A DNA stretch of 64,000 nt from Hymenobacter aranciens (GTDB lineage: Bacteria; Bacteroidota; Bacteroidia; Cytophagales; Hymenobacteraceae): assembly GCF_030580865.1 (NCBI RefSeq), contig NZ_JAUQSY010000021.1, positions 1 to 64,000 on the forward strand, in the 5' to 3' direction. Below, one piece after another: positions 17,187 to 24,769 of the stretch. The position numbers and the translations under genes were made by a program. The notes below the pieces were generated by a model. That model saw nothing but the letters and a program-made list of their open reading frames with translations. It made no database searches and was not told where the DNA came from. Every line of letters starts with the position of its first letter. Position 1 is the stretch's first letter.

Positions 17187-17222
17187 GTAAAAACACCTGT
17201 TTAGCAAATCAGGTGTTTTTAC
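17187..17222. terminator. Bidirectional terminator-like hairpin
   Basis: A 13-bp perfect stem (GTAAAAACACCTG with CAGGTGTTTTTAC) has a 10-nt loop and a T5 run within the 3' arm. It lies in the 685-bp gap (16980-17664) upstream of the broken T9SS gene and the unknown gene at 17665. The rest of that gap holds the 21-bp tandem repeat and no convincing gene. Confidence 0.5.
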
Positions 17223-17374
17223 TCGTGTTTTTGGCAAAACCCGCCAATAGCTTTGTCCCCGTCAATTGTTGTTTTAGCCGTGTTACTGTTCTCCTTTCCA
17301 CAGCCGGCGTGAAAAGGGGAGCTGCCACAGCCTTGAGTCTGCCTGCAGCCAGCAGTAAAAAGGTGTTACTACAA

Positions 17375-17584
17375 GTTGAATTGTATCAAACACAAGTGAG
17401 TTTGGCGCAAACACAATTGAGTTTGGCGCAAACACAATTGACTTTAGCGCAAACACGATTGAGTTTGACGCAAACACAATTGACTTTAGCGCAAACACAA
17501 TTGACTTTAGCGCAAACACGATTGAGTTTGGCGCAAACACAATTGACTTTAGCGCAAACACAATTGTGTTTGGTGCAAATGCAA
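17375..17584. repeat. 21-bp tandem repeat, ten units
   Basis: Ten contiguous 21-bp units, consensus TTGAGTTTGGCGCAAACACA plus A, differ at a few fixed positions (AGT/ACT, TTG/TTA, GCG/ACG, CAA/CGA). Because 21 is a multiple of three, frames stay open on both strands, so openness is not evidence of coding. On the plus strand (frame from 17213) the units read as heptads LSLAQTQ / LTLAQTR, which would be a coiled coil. The array ends about 80 bases before the next gene. Confidence 0.95.
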
Positions 17585-17664
17585 GTCGATTGACACCTAT
17601 TACAAGTGCTTTCAAGCACTACTGCCCATCACTTTTTTCACCTTTCACCTTTCATTTTTTGTTT

Positions 17665-18288
17665 ATGAAACTCAATACTACCTACAATGGCGTCCGTAAC
17701 GACAAGCTGTCGCTCTATGCCCACAGCGTAATCGACAAAACCACGGGCAGCAAGTTTATCAAAACCGGCGACACGCTGGTAGGCCCGCTCACCGATGCCA
17801 CGCTGGCCCTGGATACCAACGTGAGCACCATTCTCTACCCTACCCCCGCCGAGACGGCCCAGCGCCGCCGCCTACGGCTGGCGGTGCGCGTAGAGCTCGG
17901 GCGGCTGGCGGCGCAGCTCAACCTCAGCTTCCCCAACAATGAGGAGGCTTTGCGCTCCTCGGGCCTCACGCTGGGGGCCAACGTAGCCCACCGGCGCCCC
18001 GTCGAGCTGCCCGCCCCCACCGACGTGGAGCTCGTCGATGGCTCGCAGCCGGGCTACCTCTGCGTCAAGGGCAAGCGTGCCAAGGGGGCGTTGCAAAACC
18101 TCATTCGGGCCAGCCACGACCCCGCCGTGCCCGCCGAGCACAGTGCCACCATCTTCGTGGGCGGTGGCCGCGAGCGCGAAATCGGGCCCTTCCCCTCGGG
18201 TGCCGTTGTAGAAGTGGTGTGGGCCTGCCTCAACAGCTCCACCACCGAGCCCATGTACTGCGCGCCGGTACGGCGGCGGGTGCAGTAG
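17665..18288 (+). CDS. Uncharacterised 207-aa cytoplasmic protein
   Basis: The start is the ATG at 17665 (MKLNTTYNGVRNDKLSLYAH), preceded by a T-rich leader; the frame extends upstream into non-coding repeat. There is no signal peptide. The first half resembles short Bacteroidota proteins that carry a capsid/virion-like helical segment (ALDTNVSTILYPTPAETAQRRRLRLAVRVEL). The second half is beta-rich (VELVDGSQPGYLCVKGKR, GAVVEVVWACLNS) and could be a fibronectin-III-like or sugar-binding sandwich. I do not recognise the family and assign no function. A strong terminator follows 15 bases after the stop. Confidence 0.7.
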   Translation: MKLNTTYNGVRNDKLSLYAHSVIDKTTGSKFIKTGDTLVGPLTDATLALDTNVSTILYPTPAETAQRRRLRLAVRVELGRLAAQLNLSFPNNEEALRSSGLTLGANVAHRRPVELPAPTDVELVDGSQPGYLCVKGKRAKGALQNLIRASHDPAVPAEHSATIFVGGGREREIGPFPSGAVVEVVWACLNSSTTEPMYCAPVRRRVQ

Positions 18289-18302
18289 GGCCGGCCACAA
18301 AA

Positions 18303-18332
18303 AAAAGCTCCCGCCGGTGGGCGGGAGCTTTT
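18303..18332. terminator. Bidirectional rho-independent terminator
   Basis: A 13-bp stem (AAAAGCTCCCGCC with GGCGGGAGCTTTT) and GGTG loop lie between two convergent genes. The A/T runs at either end allow termination from both strands (plus-strand gene ending 18288, minus-strand gene ending 18357). Confidence 0.9.
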
Positions 18333-18356
18333 CGTGGTAGTTACTACAAGCCGGGC

Positions 18357-18824
18357 TTAGCCCTTGCTTTTCACTTTCATTTTGCCATCCTGCGGGCCGT
18401 GGCCGCGGTGGTCGCCGTGGCCCTTGTGCTCGGCGCGCAGCTGCTGGTATTTGGCAAACTGCTCGGCCGTCAGGGCGCCTTTCAGCTCGTTGTCGTACTT
18501 GGTGCGTACGGTTTTCATCTGCTCGTGGGCGGCTTTGCGGTCGGTGCCGGCTTTGTCTTTCAGGCCTTTCATTTCCTGGTTGCGGGCCAGCAGGATTTTC
18601 TCCACGCGGGCTTCCTGGTCGGGGCTCAGGCCGAGCTGCTTGGCCATTTTGGCCGCGCCGTGGTCGGCTTTCTGCTCGGGGCTGAGCTTGGGCTTGTCTT
18701 TTTTGGGGCCCTTGTCGGCCTTCACTTTCATTTTGGAAGTGCCGGTGGCGGGGGTAGTCTGGGCAAAGCTGGTGCCGGTGGTGGCCAGGGCCAGGGCCGC
18801 CAGCAGGATGAGGGTCTTTTTCAT
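18357..18824 (-). CDS. Spy/CpxP-like periplasmic helical protein
   Basis: Encodes 155 aa from the ATG at 18824 (MKKTLILLAALALATTGTSFAQ, a clear signal peptide); the upstream open frame covers intergenic DNA. The mature protein is charged and helical, with two LTPEQ-type motifs: LGLSPDQEARVEKILLAR and GALTAEQFAKYQQLRAEH. This is the pattern of LTxxQ/Spy-like or DUF4890 proteins, which act as periplasmic chaperones or envelope-stress sensors in other bacteria. The C-terminus is rich in H, K and G (GHGDHRGHGPQDGK), which might bind metal. A paralogue lies immediately upstream; both probably arose by tandem duplication. Confidence 0.8.
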   Translation of the reverse strand: MKKTLILLAALALATTGTSFAQTTPATGTSKMKVKADKGPKKDKPKLSPEQKADHGAAKMAKQLGLSPDQEARVEKILLARNQEMKGLKDKAGTDRKAAHEQMKTVRTKYDNELKGALTAEQFAKYQQLRAEHKGHGDHRGHGPQDGKMKVKSKG

Positions 18825-18978
18825 AACTTGAATCCGAAACGGGGGGTGGGGAATACGGGGGATAATGGCCGATACGTAAGCGCGCTTCCTACGGTGGCTG
18901 CGGGAGGTGTTTGCAAGAGGTGTGCCAATATTTTTTTGGCGCTGAAAACCCGCGTTGCAGCGCCGGGCAAGGGTTTTT

Positions 18979-19006
18979 GTAGCGCAAACCACAACGTTCG
19001 CGCTAC
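18979..19006. repeat. Short hairpin sharing ends with repeat family A
   Basis: GTAGCGCAAAC (18979-18989) pairs with GTTCGCGCTAC (18996-19006) with one mismatch. The sequence GGGTTTTTGTAGCGC before it and the tip GCGCTACTTCCG match the right end of the element at 29787-30006. It may be a miniature or deleted copy. Its tip forms the TAG stop of the gene ending at 19003. Confidence 0.6.
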
Positions 19007-19389
19007 TTCCGGCGGTCGCGCATTTTCTGCATCCGCTCCTGGCGCAGCTGCTCCAGCTTGGCGAACTGCTCGGGCGTGAGCACGGCTTTCAGCTGCTCGT
19101 CGTATTTGGCTTTGCTGGCCTTCAGCTCGGGGCCCAGGCCGCGGCGGTTGCCGGCGGGGTATTTCTCGTTCAGGGCCTGCAGGTCGGTCATCTGGGCCTG
19201 CAAGATGCTTTCCACTTTGGGCTCCTGCTCGGGGCTTAGGCCCAGTTGTTTGGTGAGGGCCTGGGTTTGGCGCTCGGCGCGCTCGGCGGGCGTCTTCGTG
19301 GCACCCACGGGGGCCATCCTGGTTTGGGCGAAGCTGGGGGCAGCGGTAGCGCAGGCCAGCGCGGCAAGGATAACAAACGTCTTTTTCAT
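19003..19389 (-). CDS. Spy/CpxP-like periplasmic protein, paralogue
   Basis: Encodes 128 aa. The signal peptide MKKTFVILAALACATAAPSFAQ is nearly the same as in the next gene downstream. The mature part has the same plan: LGLSPEQEPKVESILQAQM, then a helical stretch, then AVLTPEQFAKLEQLRQERM. The two proteins are clear paralogues of an LTxxQ/DUF4890-like family. This copy ends DRRK with a TAG that belongs to a repeat tip. A role in envelope protein folding or metal stress is inferred from the family only. Confidence 0.8.
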   Translation of the reverse strand: MKKTFVILAALACATAAPSFAQTRMAPVGATKTPAERAERQTQALTKQLGLSPEQEPKVESILQAQMTDLQALNEKYPAGNRRGLGPELKASKAKYDEQLKAVLTPEQFAKLEQLRQERMQKMRDRRK

Positions 19390-19719
19390 GGAAATGAAGC
19401 GGGGTGAAGGGATGATTTGGACGCTTCGACGCGGTCAGGCGGGCAAGGTTTAAGCGGCCTGAAATGCGCGGGCGCGCCCGCCCTTCACCTGCGGCACCCG
19501 GGGCTACGGCGCCGGGCAGTAGCTGCGCCCACCGGCACCCGCGCCGCCGGGGCCGGATTTGCTGCCTATATTTCGGCTCGGCTGCTGGGTCCGGGCGGGT
19601 TTTTAAGGCGGGCAGGCCCGGGCGCACGTCTCGGGGCGCGCCGCCGGGCTTACCCGCCGGGGCTCCGGCCGCCGTGCTATCACTCCCTATTTCACCATCT
19701 CCCCACTTCACCATCTCGC
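19390..19719. other. Divergent intergenic region without a recognised gene
   Basis: The 330-bp GC-rich region separates the Spy-like gene and the permease, which point away from each other, so it must hold both promoters. I see no convincing TAnnTTTG box. The sequence TTCACCATCTC occurs twice just before the permease start. Open frames here are shadows of base composition. Confidence 0.5.
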
Positions 19720-21276
19720 ATGGCAAAAATTTTCGCTAAAAAACCCCTGGCCATCCTGCTGGGGGAAGCTAACTCTACCGGGCACGGCACGCTGAAGCGC
19801 ACGCTGGGCGCCGGCAACCTCGTGGCGCTGGGCGTGGGCGCCATCATCGGCGCGGGCCTGTTTGTGCGCACGGCGGCGGCGGCGGCGCAGGCCTCGGGGC
19901 CGGGCGTCACGCTGGCTTTCGTGGTGGCCGCTATCGGCTGCGTGTTCGCCGGGCTGTGCTACGCCGAGTTTGCGGCCATGATACCCATTGCCGGCTCGGC
20001 CTACACCTACGCCTACACCACCATGGGTGAGTTCGTGGCCTGGATTATCGGCTGGGCCCTCATCATGGAATACGCCCTGGGGGCGGCCACCGTCAGCATT
20101 GCCTGGAGCGAGTACCTGAACAAGCTCCTGCAGGTCTTTGGCACCGAAATACCCTTTGCCTGGTGCCACGCCCCGGCCGAGGGCGGCATCATGAACCTGC
20201 CGGCGCTGCTCATCATCGTAGCCCTGTCGCTGCTGCTCATCAAGGGCACCCAGGAGTCGGCCATGTTCAACGCCGTCGTGGTGTTCCTGAAAGTGGCCAT
20301 CGTGCTGGTGTTCATCGCCGTGGGCTGGCAGTTTGTGAACCCCGCCAACCACACGCCCTACCTGATTCCCGAAAACGCCGAGCCCGTGAAAAACGCCGCC
20401 GGCGAAATCGTGCGCGAATACACCGCTTGGAACAAGCACGGCCTGGGCGGCGTGCTGGGCGGAGCGGCCATCGTGTTCTTCGCCTTCATCGGCTTCGATG
20501 CCGTGAGCACGGCCGCGCAGGAAGCCAAAAACCCCAAGCGCGACATGCCCATCGGCATTCTGGGCTCGCTGGCCGTGTGCACGGTGCTCTACATCCTCTT
20601 CGGCCACGTGCTGACGGGCGTGGCCAACTGGCGCGAGTTTGCCGACCCCGCCAAGGGCGGCGAAGCCTCCGTGACCTACGCCATCAAGGCCCACATGCCC
20701 GGCTACGAGTGGCTGGGCACGGCCGTGACGGTGGCCATCCTGCTGGGCTTCTCGTCGGTTATTCTGGTGATGCTCATGGGCCAGAGCCGCGTGTTCTTCT
20801 CGATGGCCAAAGACGGCCTGATGCCCAAAGCCTTCTCCGAGCTGCACCCCAAGTTCAACACGCCATACAAGTCGAACCTGGCGCTGCTGGTGTTCGTGGG
20901 GGCGTTTGCGGCCTTCGTGCCCGGCTCGTTGGCCGGCGACCTCACCTCCTTCGGCACGCTGCTGGCCTTCGTGCTGGTGAGCGCCGGCGTGTGGATTATG
21001 CGCCGCTCCGACCCCGCGCAGCCGCGGCCGTTCCGGGCGCCGCTCTCGTCGCCGCTGTTCCCGTTTGTGCCCATCATGGGCATCATCGTGTGCCTGGGCA
21101 TGATTGTGGCCCTCGACGCCTTTACCCTGAAGGTGGCCCTGGGCTGGATGCTGCTGGGCTTCATCGTGTATTTCCTCTACGGCCAGCGCAACAGCAAGCT
21201 GCAGCAGGGCGTGGTGGTGGTGCCCACCGAAATGGACGAGCAGGCGTTTATTGAGCCCGATAAGGATAATTCGTAA
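19720..21276 (+). CDS. APC-family amino-acid permease (cationic amino-acid transporter type)
   Basis: Encodes 518 aa from the ATG at 19720 (MAKIFAKKPLAILLGE). About 12 transmembrane helices are visible. The first carries the APC signature GVGAIIGAGLFVRTAAAA; others include YAEFAAMIPIAGSAYTYAYTTMGE, IVFFAFIGFDAVSTAAQEAKNP and RVFFSMAKDGLMP. These are hallmarks of the YfnA/CAT branch of amino acid/H+ symporters. It sits in the inner membrane; the substrate (cationic or small neutral amino acids) cannot be told from sequence. It is monocistronic, with a terminator just after. Confidence 0.93.
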   Translation: MAKIFAKKPLAILLGEANSTGHGTLKRTLGAGNLVALGVGAIIGAGLFVRTAAAAAQASGPGVTLAFVVAAIGCVFAGLCYAEFAAMIPIAGSAYTYAYTTMGEFVAWIIGWALIMEYALGAATVSIAWSEYLNKLLQVFGTEIPFAWCHAPAEGGIMNLPALLIIVALSLLLIKGTQESAMFNAVVVFLKVAIVLVFIAVGWQFVNPANHTPYLIPENAEPVKNAAGEIVREYTAWNKHGLGGVLGGAAIVFFAFIGFDAVSTAAQEAKNPKRDMPIGILGSLAVCTVLYILFGHVLTGVANWREFADPAKGGEASVTYAIKAHMPGYEWLGTAVTVAILLGFSSVILVMLMGQSRVFFSMAKDGLMPKAFSELHPKFNTPYKSNLALLVFVGAFAAFVPGSLAGDLTSFGTLLAFVLVSAGVWIMRRSDPAQPRPFRAPLSSPLFPFVPIMGIIVCLGMIVALDAFTLKVALGWMLLGFIVYFLYGQRNSKLQQGVVVVPTEMDEQAFIEPDKDNS

Positions 21277-21295
21277 GGGAGTAGCTTCCTGCTGG

Positions 21296-21331
21296 AAAGC
21301 CCTGTCAGTTTCGTGCTGGCAGGGCTTTTTT
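21296..21331 (+). terminator. Rho-independent terminator of the permease gene
   Basis: AAAGCCCTGTCAG pairs with CTGGCAGGGCTTT (one G-U) around TTTCGTG and is followed by six T. It closely resembles the terminator after the tRNA at 45589-45621. Confidence 0.92.
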
Positions 21332-21393
21332 GGGTATTGGGTATTGGGTATTGGGTATTGGGTATTGGGTATTGGGTATTGGGTATTGGGTAT
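21332..21393. repeat. Heptanucleotide array (GGGTATT), nearly nine copies
   Basis: Eight perfect GGGTATT units plus GGGTAT follow immediately after the permease terminator. They lie only ten bases from a second, unrelated heptamer array. A degenerate relative (GGTATTGGGTGTTTGG) is seen at about 41220-41248. Confidence 0.95.
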
Positions 21394-21403
21394 AACTTAT
21401 CTT

Positions 21404-21480
21404 GAACACCGAACACCGAACACCGAACACCGAACACCGAACACCGAACACCGAACACCGAACACCGAACACCGAACACC
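21404..21480. repeat. Heptanucleotide array (GAACACC)x11
   Basis: Eleven perfect GAACACC units end 66 bases before the GTG of the next gene, so copy number would alter the promoter/leader spacing of that gene. Nothing coding is seen. Confidence 0.95.
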
Positions 21481-21546
21481 GAACGGAACTCCATAAATCG
21501 TTCGTCCTGCCCTTGATACCTTTGGGCTTTATTCCTTTCTGCCATT

Positions 21547-22233
21547 GTGAGAAACCAACTGTACCTCCTGGCCCTGAGCGGCAGCCTGCTGGCCCACGCC
21601 GCTTCCGCCCAGAGCGCCATTAGCTCCTCCACCCGCAGCGACTCGCTCACCAGCACCGCCAGCTACAACAAGAAGCTGGTGCTGCCCATCAAGGTGTGGG
21701 GTCCTGAGCGTCGTGTGCTTCCTGCCAGCCAGGCCCTGGTGTATGGCAGCAGCGTGGGCACCAAAGGCAGCGTCTATGGGCACTATATGCGGCTGGCCAA
21801 CCTTAGTACCGGCAAGGTTGTGCTCCTGGATGTGAAGCCATCTATGCCCACCAAGGTCCACGATGCTTTTTGCTACGCCTTGCCGCCCGGTCGCTACGCG
21901 CTTTACAAATACGAGTATGCCCTGCACAAGACGATTGGCGCGGGCTATGGCGCTACCAGCAATGGTATGGTACCCGGCGGAGGCGTCGAGTATTACAAAA
22001 AGGAAACGTACGAAGCGGACCTCTACAAAGCCCTGGGCGATGGGCTGCCGCTGCGGGCCCGGCGCTACGAGTTCGTGGTGGCCCCAGGCCAGCTGTACTA
22101 CCTGGGCACTTGGGATGTATCGAAGTCCGACCAGCCTGTTTTCCGCAACGAGAAACTGCAGTTGGACGAGGAATTGCACGGCATTTACAAGTACATCGAC
22201 CTGGAAAAGGCGCTGGTAGCCCTACCGCAGTAG
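21547..22233 (+). CDS. Secreted protein of unknown function
   Basis: Encodes 228 aa from a GTG at 21547. Residues 1-22 are a signal peptide (YLLALSGSLLAHAASAQS). The mature part is compact and beta-rich, with many Tyr and Gly (GHYMRLANLSTGKVVLLDV, PPGRYALYKYEYALH, APGQLYYLGTWDV), a pattern of Bacteroidota periplasmic proteins that handle a small ligand or contact the wall. No catalytic motif is evident. The gene stands alone, preceded by heptamer arrays, and meets the DUF2945-like gene tail to tail. Confidence 0.75.
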   Translation: MRNQLYLLALSGSLLAHAASAQSAISSSTRSDSLTSTASYNKKLVLPIKVWGPERRVLPASQALVYGSSVGTKGSVYGHYMRLANLSTGKVVLLDVKPSMPTKVHDAFCYALPPGRYALYKYEYALHKTIGAGYGATSNGMVPGGGVEYYKKETYEADLYKALGDGLPLRARRYEFVVAPGQLYYLGTWDVSKSDQPVFRNEKLQLDEELHGIYKYIDLEKALVALPQ

Positions 22234-22239
22234 CCGCCG

Positions 22240-22449
22240 TTACGCCACGGCCTTCACCTCGCTTTTCAGCTTGAGTACCCGGTCGCCGTTGTCCTGCACT
22301 ATCACCAGGGCCGGGTCATCGGCCGAGCCGTTGCGCTTGATTTCGCTGCCCTTGATGGTGCGGCTGATGGACTCTTTGTGCACTGATTCGATTTTGCCGG
22401 TGGCCGTGCCGGTGCCGTATTTCCAGCTGACTTTGGTGCCTTTGCGCAT
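22240..22449 (-). CDS. DUF2945 / HVA1 TUDOR-like small protein
   Basis: Encodes 69 aa. The sequence KGTKVSWKYGTGTATGKIESV, then EIKRNGSADDPALVIVQDNGDRVLKLKSEV, is the whole DUF2945 (hypervirulence-associated TUDOR) fold. Members are small cytoplasmic SH3/Tudor-like barrels of unproven function, common in soil bacteria. It lies 6 bases from the convergent secreted-protein gene. Confidence 0.9.
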   Translation of the reverse strand: MRKGTKVSWKYGTGTATGKIESVHKESISRTIKGSEIKRNGSADDPALVIVQDNGDRVLKLKSEVKAVA

Positions 22450-22562
22450 GGGGTGGGAGGGAAGGAGGAGAGCGTACTACGCACTGATACGGAAGTAATG
22501 GCTGGTAGTTGGCCCGGGGCCGGGCCGTTAGCGCCGTAATAGCTCTGGGCAGCAGTAGCCAT

Positions 22563-22607
22563 AGCCCGGCTACGGCCGCCGGGCTGTATCCGTGCTGGCA
22601 CGGATAC
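22563..22607. repeat. Two adjacent hairpins upstream of the first TPR kinase
   Basis: AGCCCGGC/GCCGGGCT (22563-22570/22578-22585) is followed directly by the perfect inverted repeat GTATCCGTGC TG GCACGGATAC (22586-22607). They lie about 90 bases before the kinase ATG. They could be leader structures or a REP-like unit. Confidence 0.6.
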
Positions 22608-22696
22608 GAAAATCAACTGCCAATCGGAATAATTGGAATAAAAGCCGAACTTGCCCCAGTAGTACCGCTGGCCGAGGAGCCGCGGAGCTACCGACC

Positions 22697-24697
22697 ATGA
22701 AACGTGCGTTCGGCAACGCTGCTTTACTGCTATTTGTAACCCTGTGGACGGTGGGTGCCCGCGCCCAGCCCCCCACGGGCCGCAACCCCCGCCTCGATTC
22801 GCTCGAAGTGGCCCTCAAAACCCAGACCCGGGCCGATACCAACCGCGTCAAAACCCTCAATGAGCTGGTGTGGGAGCACCGGGGCAGCAACCCGGCCCGC
22901 TCACAGCAGTTGGGGAGCGAGGCCTTGCGGCTGGCCCGACAGCTGCACTTTCGGATTGGCGAAGCCAAAACCCAGGCTCTGCTGGGCATTCTGCATAGCT
23001 ACGCGGGACGCAATGAGCAAGCCCGCCGGGCCTTCGAGGCCTGCATCCGGCTGCGGCGTGAGCTAGGCGACAGTGTGGGCGTTGCGGGCATGATTAACAA
23101 CATCGGCAGCACGTACGTGGCGCAGGACCGCTACGAAGCCGCCGCGCGCGAGTTTGTGAAAGCGCTGGCGATGGAGGAAAAATACGGTACCCCGCAGCGG
23201 GTGGCCGAAGACCTGGCCAACCTGGGCAACGTGATGGCCATGCTGAACCGCACCGACCAGGCCCTGAAATACCTGCGTCAGTACCTCGCCGTGAAGAACC
23301 GGGACCAGTACCCCCCCAACGAAGCCGAGATTCGCTACAACCTGGCCCAGCTACTTCTACAAGTCGGCCAGCCTGATTCGGCGCGCTATTATGCTGACGA
23401 AGCCCGTCGGCTCAGCGAATCGGTAGATGACCGTCGCGGGGCCGGAATTGCCCACCGAATTTTGGCGCAGGTGATGGCGGTTACGGGCCAGCTGGCCCAA
23501 GCTGAAGCCCATGCGCAAACAGCGCTAAAACTAGCGCAACAGCTCGAGGATAAGCCTGATATTACGTTGGCCTGGCTAACCCTGGGCCGGGTGCAGCACG
23601 AGCAGCGCAACTGGAAAACCGCCCGCGCCAGCCTGACAATTGCTTTGCGAATGAGCCGCGAAGCCAATGACCTGCGCGGCCAGCAGCAGGCCGTTGCTGC
23701 CCTGGCGAAGGTAAGCAAGCAGACCGGAGACTTCCGACAGGCCCTGGCTTACCAGGAGCAAGCCAGTAGCTTGCAAGACAGCTTGCTGGCTGCTGAAACT
23801 ACCCGCCAGGTAACCGACATTCAAACGCGCTATGACACAGATAAGAAAGATGCGCAAAACCGCCTGCAAGCTGCGCAGCTACGCACGCAGCAGCAGGTGA
23901 TTCGGCAACGCAACGTACAGCTGGTGGCCGGGCTGGTGATTGCCGGGCTGCTGTTGGGGCTGGGCTACTTACTCTACACCCGGCGCCGCTTGCGCCGCGA
24001 GGTGGAGTTTGCCCAGGAACGCCAGCAGCTTGAGCGCCTGCGCTCGCAGGCCGTGCTGGAGGCCGAGGAAGCCGAGCGCCGGCGCATCGGCTCCGACCTG
24101 CACGATGGCGTGGGCCAGTTGCTGACGGCGGCCAAGCTCAACCTGCACGCGCTGGGCGAGCAATTGAGCATCCAAACCGCTGGCCAGCAGACAATGCTGC
24201 AAAACGCGCTGGATGTGGTGGACGAAAGCTTCCGCGAGGTGCGCAGTATCAGCCACAACCTGATGCCGAACGCGCTCATCAAGCGGGGGCTGGCGCAGGC
24301 CGTGCGGGACTTTCTGAGCAAGATTTCGCCCGACGACCGGCTCAAGATTCAGCTCGAAGTAGTGGGGCTGGACCGGGGCGGGCGCCTGGATGCGACGGTG
24401 GAGAATGTGCTGTTTCGCGTGATTCAGGAGCTGGCCCAGAACATTGTTAAGCACGCGCAGGCCACGCAGATGACTTTGCAAATCATTCGTAGCGAAGACG
24501 AGCTGACCATCATGGTGGAAGACAACGGCGTGGGCTTCGACCCGGCGGCGCTGGGCGCGGAGGCGGGCATCGGGCTGAAGAACATCGAGAGCCGCATGGC
24601 CTACCTGGGCGGGCGGGCCGAGTTCGACTCCTCGCCCGGGCGAGGCACCACCGTCACGCTCGAAGTGCCCCTGGCGGCTCAAACCGTAGCAAGCTAG
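22697..24697 (+). CDS. TPR-containing NarL-type sensor histidine kinase
   Basis: Encodes 666 aa from the ATG at 22697 (MKRAFGNAALLLFVTLW, signal peptide ending near ARAQ). Residues about 30-400 are periplasmic tetratricopeptide repeats (RAFEACIRLRRELGDSVG, NIGSTYVAQDRYEAAAREF and more). One transmembrane helix (about 409-428) is followed by a coiled coil and a HisKA_3 domain: RRRIGSDLHDGVGQLL with H469. The ATPase domain shows NIVKHAQAT (N box), VEDNGVGFD and GRGTTVTLEVP. It should autophosphorylate and pass phosphate to a NarL/LuxR regulator. The tandem paralogue and regulator follow downstream. No dedicated ligand domain is seen besides the TPRs. Confidence 0.93.
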   Translation: MKRAFGNAALLLFVTLWTVGARAQPPTGRNPRLDSLEVALKTQTRADTNRVKTLNELVWEHRGSNPARSQQLGSEALRLARQLHFRIGEAKTQALLGILHSYAGRNEQARRAFEACIRLRRELGDSVGVAGMINNIGSTYVAQDRYEAAAREFVKALAMEEKYGTPQRVAEDLANLGNVMAMLNRTDQALKYLRQYLAVKNRDQYPPNEAEIRYNLAQLLLQVGQPDSARYYADEARRLSESVDDRRGAGIAHRILAQVMAVTGQLAQAEAHAQTALKLAQQLEDKPDITLAWLTLGRVQHEQRNWKTARASLTIALRMSREANDLRGQQQAVAALAKVSKQTGDFRQALAYQEQASSLQDSLLAAETTRQVTDIQTRYDTDKKDAQNRLQAAQLRTQQQVIRQRNVQLVAGLVIAGLLLGLGYLLYTRRRLRREVEFAQERQQLERLRSQAVLEAEEAERRRIGSDLHDGVGQLLTAAKLNLHALGEQLSIQTAGQQTMLQNALDVVDESFREVRSISHNLMPNALIKRGLAQAVRDFLSKISPDDRLKIQLEVVGLDRGGRLDATVENVLFRVIQELAQNIVKHAQATQMTLQIIRSEDELTIMVEDNGVGFDPAALGAEAGIGLKNIESRMAYLGGRAEFDSSPGRGTTVTLEVPLAAQTVAS

Positions 24698-24769
24698 CGG
24701 ATGGACCAGCGAGCGGGAAACGCGTGATGGCCGGCCTGTAGTATATTGCCCCCTAATCCCGTGGGCTTC

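Noticed and set aside
18219..19079. A 286-aa plus-strand open frame over the two Spy-like genes
   Set aside because: It runs across a strong bidirectional terminator and two genes with good signal peptides on the other strand.
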